The translations under genes and the position numbers were made by a program. A stretch of DNA of 64,000 bases from Allomyces arbusculus (taxonomy: Eukaryota; Blastocladiomycota; Blastocladiomycetes; Blastocladiales; Blastocladiaceae), in assembly GCA_027604705.1 (NCBI GenBank), contig JADHYV010000006.1, positions 434,001 through 498,000 of the forward strand, read 5' to 3'. Positions within the stretch are counted from its first letter, which is position 1. The number at the start of each line of letters is the position of its first letter. Below are positions 35,176-43,944 of this stretch, piece by piece. Below the pieces are notes generated by a model. It made no database searches, was not told the DNA's origin, and was given only the letters and a program-made list of their open reading frames with translations.

Positions 35176-35760
35176 TTAAGTTGTATTGGCACCATCGATC
35201 CGAAACGACAAGATGGCAAACTCTAGAAGAAATCTAGGCAGCCGAGCACGCGCAAGCATCCCGCCTGCACGCACCAATTCATCACACTGAACCTGCACAT
35301 AATTGGCCGGGAACATGCTCAAATGGCCTTTACACTGGCCGACCCACCACTGGTTCTGCGAGGAACCGCGTTTCAGAACCGTGATCGGGTCACCCTTGCG
35401 GAACGGTAAATCACCAGGCTGTTGCGCGTCAGAATCAAACAGTGCCAATGCCGTAACCGGTCGCGTCGCACTAGGCGATTCAGCAGGAGCAGCCATGGAC
35501 GGCGACGAGGGTGGGGGCGATCGCGCAGCAGCTATGTAGTTGGACAGGAACCAACCCACATGGTCGTTGCACTGGCCAAGCCCCCCACTGGTCGTCCTTG
35601 TCCTTGCCCCGCTTCATAAATTACAATTATGTCCTTTGCGGAACGGCAGGTCGCCCGGCTTCTGCGCGTCGAAATCAAATATGGCCACGCCCATGTCCAG
35701 CCGCGTCGGAAGCGTGCCATCATCCAAGACCACAACCTTGTTAGGGTTCGCCGGAATTAC
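35176..35760 (-). pseudogene. Tandem SH3-domain fragment, probably broken
   Basis: Reading the minus strand, one complete SH3 domain is clear: ALFDSDAQQPGDLPFRKGD, then NQWWVGQCKGHLSMFPANYVQ (about 35290-35440). Just upstream is a second SH3 whose opening (IFDFDAQKPGDLPFRKG) and closing (GQCNDHVGWFLSNYIA) parts lie in different frames, so the first domain is frameshifted. The two domains share about 15 identical residues in their first halves and arose by internal duplication. A Pro/Ser/Ala linker joins them. The fragment lies about 250 bp downstream of, and on the same strand as, a broken GTPase copy, so it may have been its tail; no continuous frame proves this. An alternative is an independent SH3 adaptor gene in decay. 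Confidence 0.6.
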
Positions 35761-35999
35761 AAAGGGGCCGACGCGTGTCTACGTGACCGAATCGGGCTCC
35801 GCGGTAGCGCCCACGCGCGTTGAAGACACTGCAGCCGCATCCAGGCGCGGACTCTACGTGGTCACAGTGGCTGGTCGCGGCGCGGGAGAGGGCAGTGCCA
35901 GATCGGCCATGGGCATCATGAGGGACAACACGGCGGCATTTCGGTTCGGTAGAATGAACGGCCCCAGACTACGCGGCTCGGCGTGGTTCACAGACAGAT

Positions 36000-36530
36000 C
36001 CTGAGCACCATTACCCCAGCGTACACGCCGCCCACGTCGTGCACCTCGGAAAGCACATTATCCAAGGCCTTCTTGTGCATCCCCTTGCTCTCATTCATGG
36101 TGCCAGGAGTATCGATAAATTCAAGGAGCGCACGCTGCGTCGAATCATTGTCCGTGTCGGTGTCCCGTGCAAGCAAAAACCGTCCAGGTGGCGGGTCAAG
36201 GACGTCGAGCAACAATTGAGTACAGTCCTCGCGTCATTTCCGCCATCTTCTTGGCCGCATCGATCCGGTGGTGCAACGTGTGTGGAGGGCTGTTTCCCCG
36301 CACGGCATGCGCGTGTTGGTTCAAACAAGTTCGATCGACAGGAACGCGATGCAGGACAACTTCGGTAGTACACGGATTAAATCCATCGCCAATGTTCGTG
36401 GGCTCAAGCGGCACAAAATTGGCAGCTTGATTGGCAAGGAACTTGATTAACTGTGTCATGCCAGCCTGGGCTGGGCCAAAGACGACAAGTCGCACGACTG
36501 GGATGGGACCCACATCGGCTATCGTCATGA
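36000..36530 (-). pseudogene. Broken AIG1-like GTPase copy with altered P-loop
   Basis: The minus strand from about 36530 reads VVRLVVFGPAQAGMTQLIKFLANQ and continues with clear similarity to the intact gene at 28.5-30.3 kb, to LLDVLDPPPGRF and FIDTPG. Two defects are visible. The P-loop Lys is Met (GPAQAGMT). A short deletion after AEMT, relative to the intact copy, shifts the frame within the head domain. No helical middle region follows in frame. It is a paralogue that has lost nucleotide binding and probably coding capacity. Confidence 0.75.
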
Positions 36531-36899
36531 GCAGAGTTGGAATCGGGACCAATCAGTGCGTGAAGTCGCGCTTTCGGTTGTTGAGCAAGCTGGAGCAGGA
36601 GGGAGGAGAAGGAGAGAGAAGAATGGATGCGTTTGGAGCAGAAGCGCTGCACGTTGGGGTTGTTGGAGTGGTTTCCATCAGCCGTGACTTGGAACGACAC
36701 AATCACGACTCGAGTCTCGGGACCTCTTTCGCGAAACAAAGCGGAAGCGTCCAAAGTGTAAAACTAACGGCGAATATGATGCGCTGCGATTTGGGCATAC
36801 TGAAATGTGTCAAGAGCAGTGCAAACATGAGCCGCAAGAGCAAGAACAGCAGGAACATTAAAGAGCTGCAGAACGAAGCGCTACTATGTGCTGAGCTGG

Positions 36900-38765
36900 T
36901 TAATGCAAGGAACGGATGCTGTGTAAAAGTGTGGTGTAAGTGAGTGCAGGTCGCATTGCTTGTTATTTATCTGCTGGGCGATGGCGTGGATGAGATCGCG
37001 CCTTGCGCAATTTTTGGACATCACGATCTTCACAAAAGTGTTGGTAGATGGGTGGAACGTTATGATTTTGAGAAATGGCACTGACGTGCCAACCATAGTC
37101 CTCTAGAACTGTACGATGGCCACCAACCACAATCTTAAAGACCACAATGGCCAAGTTTCCAGACAACCGCGCTTGGATCAGCTATGTCGTCAACCTTGCC
37201 TGCTCAGAACCATAGACAGGGACGCGGCGAGGAATCAGCTGAGCGCCAAGCGTGAATGTGAACAACAATTCTTCAGTTACTCCACCATAGTCGCATGCAC
37301 GCCCATGCGCCTCGACAGCAAATTCAGGGCGGCTGACAGGCGAGGTCAGGGCATACCCATCACAGTACTGTGGCAATAGGGGCAGGAACCCAACGAATAT
37401 CTGTGCACCAATCAAAGCAAGGGAAGCTTGTACATTGTGATGCAACCTGTGGGTTAACTTGTCGTTGGCACTGATGACCACAACAGCAGTTAGAGGAAGC
37501 AATCAAAAATCGCCTCAGCAAGTCTCTTTGAACACACAGCACCTTCAGAATGTGTGTCAAAGGCAGCCATTGTCACAGCTTCCTGCAATGTTGGCTTGGC
37601 AGTATCAATGGCGACCACATTGAGCCACATGAGGCAACTGACATGCATGTGGTTTGGTCAATGATGGTGACAGACGTGTGGCGCCCTGCAGACAATGCGA
37701 AATTGCCTGCAGAACGCGCTTTGAGCTTGACAATCATCCACCAGTTGGCAGGTCATGGAAAGAAGTTGGCCACCAACACTTTCAACTTACACCTTTACAG
37801 GTGCAAGTTGAAATGATGGGACTACCTTGTCGAGTTTGCTCACCAAAAGCGAAGATGGAGCCAAATAGGTCGTAAGAACTGGCCCATTCAAGGAGCCAAA
37901 AGCGTTTCAATGTGTGGATAGAACCATGCTCATGACTGACATGCCCATCAGCTGCATAAAGTCAATGAACGCATTGAGCTGCTGGTAGTAAAAGGCAGTT
38001 TGCACCGGATAGTCCCTTGCCCAATGCAGCAACTTGTTATGACAATACGCGTTGTCAGTGTTTGCCCACCATTGAGCTGCCCCCTGGAGCCAAGTATTGA
38101 ACACTGCACTGTAGTCTGTCAATCAAGGTGTGGCCGCCCAGCCTCCACAGGTACAGTCGGAATGTAATGCGAGGGAAGACAACGATGCGCTTGCAGTGTT
38201 GCAAAAACGGCGCCATGTAAAGAGCAAACAGATCAAGAATCAAACGTGTCAGTGCGGCTGCCTACACAAGGGTAAGAATGCACTCTGTGCGCGAAAACCA
38301 TCAAGGAGATTGAATTGCAATAAAACGAACTTGAGGACAACCACAATGGCATGGACACCACCAATGGCATGCACCATGGCCTTGATGACAGCAACTGTTT
38401 GCTCAAGGTTTGGGTCTTGCTCCAAAGTCACATTTTGCACGCCTGGCATGTTGATGAGCTCAAGAACAACTGGCTGACGACTGGGCTTATCAGAAATCAG
38501 TGGAGCAAGCGAAAAATGGAGTGTGTGGCAAGCTGCCATTGCAAACCATCTGGTGGATCTTGTGGAGTAGCAGGGTCAATATGAAGCTGGTGCAAAACAG
38601 TACTTGTTGTGCACAAGCCAGTATCGTTTTCAACACATGTGGCACGAGTGGGAGAAAGTGAGGGTCCTGGTTGGCAAGCAACTTGATGAGCTGTGTTTTG
38701 CCAGCCTAGGTGGGGCCAAGTAGGAAGAGTCGTGCAGCTTGGATTGAGTTGGTGGTCATCTTTCA
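36900..38765 (-). pseudogene. CpG-depleted, decayed copy of the GTPase/Hsp70-tail gene
   Basis: From about 38760 the minus strand reads AARLFLLGPT-stop-AGKTQLIKLLANQD: a TAG interrupts the P-loop where the intact copy has CAG. Further on, in changing frames, come ELINMPG and GGVHAIVVVLK (about 38330-38480), CKRIVVFPRITF (about 38190) and TAFYYQQLNAFIDFMQ (about 37960). These match the GTPase head and helical middle of the intact gene in order. At 37180-37500 and 36900-37170, phrases such as LLFTFTLGAQLIPRRVPV and LSGNLAIVVFKI resemble the Hsp70-type sandwich of the intact gene, though weakly. Several frame breaks and stops make it non-functional. CpG is strikingly rare here while TpG and CpA abound. 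Confidence 0.7.
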
Positions 38766-39178
38766 AGATTTTTGAAATTGAGGTCAAGGGAGTCCTTGTT
38801 GGTGTGGAGGACAGTGAGAGAGGGAGGGAAAGAAGTGGTCAAGGTGAAGAGGTGCTACAATCTGAAGAGCTTGATGCAACTGGCGCAGGTGAAATGACTT
38901 GGAAGCTGTGGTGAACTTGAAGTGACATGAGAGGACCAATGGGACAAAGTCTTGACAAACCCTTTGCAAGCAAATAGCACCGACCTTCATTATGTACGTT
39001 GTTGTCCGCTCATCTCCAACGCCATGGGAAGGGGACCTTCAATTGGTGCCATTTCCCAGCCGGAACACAACAGCAAAAGCCCATGGCATTTTCTCATGCT
39101 CATTGCTGAATCAATGTATTTCCACGCCAAGATCCCTTCATATTGGGGTACGACTGCACAACCGTGCACCCACCCCTT

Positions 39179-40258
39179 TTAGCGGCCCTTGTACTGCGGC
39201 ACGCGCTTCTCGGCAAACGCCTTGAGCCCTACACGGTTCACCCATCACGTTCATCAGTCCCCCCTCCACCCTCTCCACCCCACCCCCGAAACCTAGCATA
39301 CCTTCCAACCGATCCTCGGTCGGAATCACCTGCGCATAACACGTCTGCTCAAACGCGAGCCCCGACGCCAAATCCACCTGCGACCCACGGTCCACGGCCA
39401 GCTTGGCCATGCGCACAGCGATCGGCCCTTGGGGCACAATTTCGCGCGCGAGGGCCAGGGCGCCGGGAACGGCAGAGTCGTCGGCGGTGCGCGACACGAC
39501 ACCAATGGCGAGCGCGTCGACCGGGGACAGGACGCGGCCAGTGAAGATGAGTTCCTTGGCCTTGGCGGGACCGATGAGCCGCGGGAGACGCTGGGTGCCG
39601 CCGGCACTAAGTTGCAGTGGGTGGAGCGAGTGAGCGACCCGGTTCGTGACCACATGGTGTGCGATCAGCGTCGATCGATTGCCTACCCCGGAATAATCGC
39701 GAGCTTGGTCTCGGGCAACCCGAGTTTCGCGCCGGGCCCGGCCACGCGCAAATCACAACACAGCGCCATTTCCAGCCCGCCACCGAGCGCAGCACCATCA
39801 ATTGCGGCAATCGTTGGCATCGGCAATGCTTCCAGCTCCGAGAACGCGGCGCGCAACGACGAGACAAACGCTGCGACTTCGGTCGGGTTCATGGTCGCGC
39901 GTTCCTTAAGGTCAGCGCCGGCGCAGAACACGCGGTCGACGAGCGACCGCACAACGAGCACGCGCGTATCGGCATCGAAGCGGACCGCGTCGAGGCATTC
40001 GCGGAATTCTGCGAGAAGTTGACGAGACAGCGCGTTCTTGGCCTTGGGACGGTTCAGGGACAAGATCGTGATGCCCGCGTCAGCACCCGCGAGTTTCTCG
40101 ATGTAGGCTTCGCGCGCGGTGTCGGTCACGGCCGGGGTCGAGGTCGAGGCGAACCGGAATGCGGAGGGGACGGCGCGGATGGCCGCGAATCGGGTGGCCG
40201 TTGGTGCCGGGCGGGGGACAGCGGCGCGCAGGAAGGTGGTGGTGAGCGAACGGATCAT
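39179..40258 (-). CDS. AUH: Methylglutaconyl-CoA hydratase (AUH-type, mitochondrial)
   Basis: Proposed CDS complement(39179..39228, 39302..39606, 39687..40258), 308 aa, phases consistent. The crotonase fold is clear: [45 protein letters not shown] (first catalytic Glu in the loop), [18 protein letters not shown] (second) and the C-terminal [17 protein letters not shown], ending [10 protein letters not shown]. The last three phrases fit AUH better than the short-chain enoyl-CoA hydratase ECHS1. Residues 1-45 are rich in Arg, Ala, Thr and Ser and look like a mitochondrial presequence. The enzyme hydrates 3-methylglutaconyl-CoA to HMG-CoA in leucine breakdown. It starts back to back with the CaaX-protein gene, with about 495 bp between the two ATGs. 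Confidence 0.92.
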
Positions 40259-40753
40259 GGTGTTGGTGTTGGTGCTGATGCTCAACGTCGAGACGGCGCG
40301 CGACAGCAAGGACGAGAGTCGGTGATGGGTGCGAGTGATCAGCGCTTCACCAAGGCGGTCCCGCCAACGGCCCCCCAACTCGCACGCGTCCATCACATGG
40401 TGCGGTGGGTGCGGTGGGTGCGGTGGGACTGAGGGCTTTCGAAGCGTCTGCTTCCTACGTTTCAGCCCAGGTCGCATGTGATCGTTTCGGAACGGGCGTG
40501 CAACTGCGCAGACATGCGCCGCATGCGACTTCTGCAAGTGGCTGGCGGCGCGTGTGGCGTTGCCCTTGGTGATCAAGGTCGCGTGCCGACTTGCAGCAGC
40601 CAGGCTTTTCTTGCAGCATCTCGCGTTGGCTTTCTCCTCTTCTCCCCACCTCCCCGCACTCCAAACCGCTCCCAACCGCTCCCGTCAAAACCAGCACGCC
40701 GCGCTCGACCAGCATTTGCGCGCCGCTCGGCTCTCCACCCAACGATCCGCGCC

Positions 40754-42232
40754 ATGACCGCGGCCCTGCTCGACCCGCGACCCACCACCACCTCCATGTC
40801 GAGCATAACGTCGGTCCCGCTCGACGCGCTCGTCAGCTTCGACTCGCTCGCCGCTACCGTCAAGTCGCCGCCAGCTGCGGCACCCAAGCCCCCACGCGCC
40901 GCTTCTGTGCGGACACCTGCTCCTGCCACCACCGTCGGTACACCACGGAACCGCAGCGCGTCCACGAGCAGTTCCTGCGTGACCGCCGTGCCGCTTCCGC
41001 TCCCGTCCGCACAGCCGATCCCACCATTGGTTCCGGGATCTGATCGCAGCCAAGAGAATCCGCTTCCGTCGCCGGCAGCATTCGAGCACGATGCGTTCCC
41101 GCTATCGACGCTGTGCCCGCTACCCGAGGCCGGAACGCCGCACCTCGCGCGAGCTGCTGGCGCTAGTAGTACCAGCACGAATTGCAATACCGCCATTGCC
41201 GGGGTCGTGCCTGATCGCGAGTCGGACGGCGACGTGCTTCTCCCCGGTGTCTCCGTCCCACTCACGCACCTACCCGCCGCCCAAGAGGATTTGCGCGCAT
41301 TGCACCCAAAACCGCGCGCCAACCTGTACATTCACGGGCTCTTGCTGAAACTGCTGGCTGCACACGACAAGTCGCTCGACGAGACCGATACCCGCGCGAT
41401 CATGTCGTGCCGGCTGTACACGCACAGAAATGACGATTCGGTCCTATATGCGGTTCGTGCGCCGGAACCGGCGAGTTCAACGCGCAGGACGTCGACCGGG
41501 TCGGAAGTTCCCGTCTCCCTGCGCAGGACATCGACCAGATCGAACATGCTCCGCGCACCGGATCTGCGCGAACGCTCGGCGTCGGACTCTGCGACGCTGC
41601 CTGTGACACGGCGGTGGTCGGATCCACCGCCCTCGGTGCAACGGCGTGCGTCGGCGTCGTTCGCGACAGTGGCGGGATCCGACGCTGTTCCCCCGCTGTC
41701 CCTACCGCTCCCGACTGCACCCACGACGACGCGCCGCCTGCGTCGTCTGTCATCGACCGCGTCCGTGTCGTCGCTGAGCGCGTGTGACGCTCCCCAATCC
41801 TGCGACCCGCCTGCGGTCGCGTTCGTGTATCCGTCCCCACCCGACTCCCCGCGCCCGTCACGCAGCACAGTCTCCTCCTCATCCACCCGCCCGAAACCCA
41901 CCCCGGTCCGGCTCGAATCCCTTGCCGACCTGGCCCTCTCCACGCCCATCTCCCCGATTGTGCGGCAAGCCACGCGCACCGGTCCGTTACTCGCGGCCCT
42001 GGTCTTGCGGCCGGACTTGCACGCATTATGCCTCCCGTGGCGCGCGCACGCGCTCGTCTTGGACGCCGGCACGGACCCACACGTGGCGGCCGTCGCAAAG
42101 GACTTGCAGGTGTGGTTCCGTGTGGCCGTGTTGGGCGATTGGGCGGCCGAGGCAAGGGCCGTGGCACAGACGGCGCGGCACGTGTCGTGCGCGGAGGTGG
42201 AGAAGGCGCGGGGGTGTTGTTTGGTGATGTAG
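40754..42232 (+). CDS. Low-complexity protein ending in a CaaX box
   Basis: A single frame of 492 aa from the ATG at 40754. Most of it is Ser/Pro/Thr-rich and probably disordered, with many RRTS/RRxS-like sites that basophilic kinases could use. Two stretches look ordered: about residues 180-220 (ANLYIHGLLLKLLAAHD) and the last 75 residues ([36 protein letters not shown]). The protein ends in GCCLVM, a CaaX box (C-L-V-M; Met favours farnesylation) with a further Cys just before that could be palmitoylated. It is therefore predicted to sit on the cytosolic face of a membrane, perhaps in signalling or polarity. No known domain is recognised. An in-frame extension upstream to 40478 is judged to be 5' UTR. 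Confidence 0.65.
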   Translation: MTAALLDPRPTTTSMSSITSVPLDALVSFDSLAATVKSPPAAAPKPPRAASVRTPAPATTVGTPRNRSASTSSSCVTAVPLPLPSAQPIPPLVPGSDRSQENPLPSPAAFEHDAFPLSTLCPLPEAGTPHLARAAGASSTSTNCNTAIAGVVPDRESDGDVLLPGVSVPLTHLPAAQEDLRALHPKPRANLYIHGLLLKLLAAHDKSLDETDTRAIMSCRLYTHRNDDSVLYAVRAPEPASSTRRTSTGSEVPVSLRRTSTRSNMLRAPDLRERSASDSATLPVTRRWSDPPPSVQRRASASFATVAGSDAVPPLSLPLPTAPTTTRRLRRLSSTASVSSLSACDAPQSCDPPAVAFVYPSPPDSPRPSRSTVSSSSTRPKPTPVRLESLADLALSTPISPIVRQATRTGPLLAALVLRPDLHALCLPWRAHALVLDAGTDPHVAAVAKDLQVWFRVAVLGDWAAEARAVAQTARHVSCAEVEKARGCCLVM

Positions 42233-42685
42233 GCCGTTAAGCGGGAGGGAGGAGGGGGGGGAATGGGTTGCACGCGTTCGTTTTGGCTGGCGGGCTGGCC
42301 AGCGGTGCGGAGCAGGCATTTTTGTATATACCACGACGATGACAAGGAGGAGAGCGGCGAGCGCGCGAGCGCCGTATGTATTATATGTTTCAATATGTGC
42401 GCTTTTGCCTTTCTTGGGTCATCCTGATCGACTTGGTCGAGCGAGACGAGCGAAACGATTGGCAACCCACGTCAAGTCTGCGCAATTTTGACACTGTTGT
42501 CTTCGGCTCACGTGGTCGCGTCGTTCTCCTCTCTTTCTCTTGGCGTGTCGCTCGCGAACGCTGATCCTGTTGCAGCCTCGGCCACAATGTCATTGTCAAC
42601 GACGTCGACTTTCCAGCGCACCTCCACCACGACGCCGTGCGCAAGCGCAACCTGCTGCAATCGATTGAACCAACCACCTGCCACC

Positions 42686-43219
42686 ATGTCGTCGCCGTTC
42701 CCGGAAGCCGAGACGACGTTGCCCGCCAAGGACCTGGCCGCGTTCCGCAAGCAGTACGAGGCCGAGATGCCGCACCCGTCTGGTATCTAGATACCTCCCC
42801 GCTTCATTGAAATCGGCACCACGCATTCGACTACAGCAAGCCGCTGACGCACCCCATCGCCGTCTATAGCCGACACCACCTTCAACCTCGCCTGGGGCCT
42901 CGTGCACTCCCCCTCGGCATCCGACATCGCCGCCGGCGAGAGACTTCTCCTGGAGCTCCACAAGACCGCGCCGCACCTGCGCCGCGACGTGCGGTACTAC
43001 CTCGGCTTGGCCGCGTTCAAACAGGCCAAGTTTTCCGATGCGCGGACGTACGCCGAGGCGCTCTTGCGCGACGAGCCGCAGAACACGCAGGCGTTGGCGT
43101 TACTGGACGCGGTCAACCAGCAAGTCCAGCGGGACGGACTGATTGGGATGGCGATTGTCGGCGGCGCCGTCGCGGCCGTCGGGTTGGCGGTGAAGATCTT
43201 GGCGTCGTCGCGGCGGTAG
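42686..43219 (+). CDS. FIS1: Mitochondrial fission protein Fis1
   Basis: Proposed exons 42686..42782 and 42870..43219, 148 aa, one 87-nt phase-1 intron. A short N-terminal helix is followed by the TPR-like bundle typical of Fis1: TTFNLAWGLVHS, LLLELHKTAP, DVRYYLGLAAFKQAKFSDA and ALLRDEPQNTQALALLDAV. One C-terminal membrane helix follows (GLIGMAIVGGAVAAVGLAVKI) and a short basic tail ending SSRR. This tail-anchors the protein in the outer mitochondrial and peroxisomal membranes, where it recruits the dynamin fission machinery. The ATG sits in a strong CCACCATGT context. Length equals that of yeast and animal Fis1. Confidence 0.95.
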
Positions 43220-43944
43220 GATGAGGACGAAGGGCGCGCGGAGCGGCGGCGGCGGAGGCGGTAAAAGCGGGGGCCGACGCGCCGCGTTCCGGGCCGAGGA
43301 GAACGAGCGTGTGTGGCCGTCACGAATGCGGCCGTTTGTAAGTGTAAGGAGCGAGAGCAGATGGGAAATGTGGAATGGAACAAGTGGTGGACGGCGGGCG
43401 CAGGCTGCCTGTCGCCCGTGTATTTCTATCGAGTCTGTTGATTGCCCATGTCCGGACCGAGCCGTTGAACAGGATAGGTACGGGACGGCACCGAACAGGC
43501 AAGAGAGCGTTCAACCATCACGATCAACAGGATAAGCCAGCCGGGACCACGACCGCCCCGCCGAGCGCGACCGCGCCCATCTTCTTCACCCGGTCCCGAA
43601 GCGCAAACGGTGGACGGAGGGAGGACAGGAGGAGCGGGGCAGAGGAGTTTGATGGTGAATAGCGGCCTCGTGCATGGCGTTGGAAGCCGTGAACCGGTCA
43701 AAGCGAGATGCACGAGACAGGCGATGTAAAGGGCAGCTGCACTGCTGGATGTATCTCTCAAATCATTATCCTGGCCGAGACAAAGTAAAATGGATACGGG
43801 ACGGTATGTAACTGGAAACGAACCAAACAAAAGCACTCGACTGTCATCAACAAAAACCAACCATCAACGAAATCCAAAACCATGGCCACCATGCCGCGTC
43901 ACCACATCGCCTGCATCGGCACGCACCGTCTCCATCCTTGGCGT
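43220..43944. other. Intergenic region between convergent genes
   Basis: A Gly/Arg-rich frame just after FIS1 is a codon-bias shadow. No gene seen. Confidence 0.4.
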
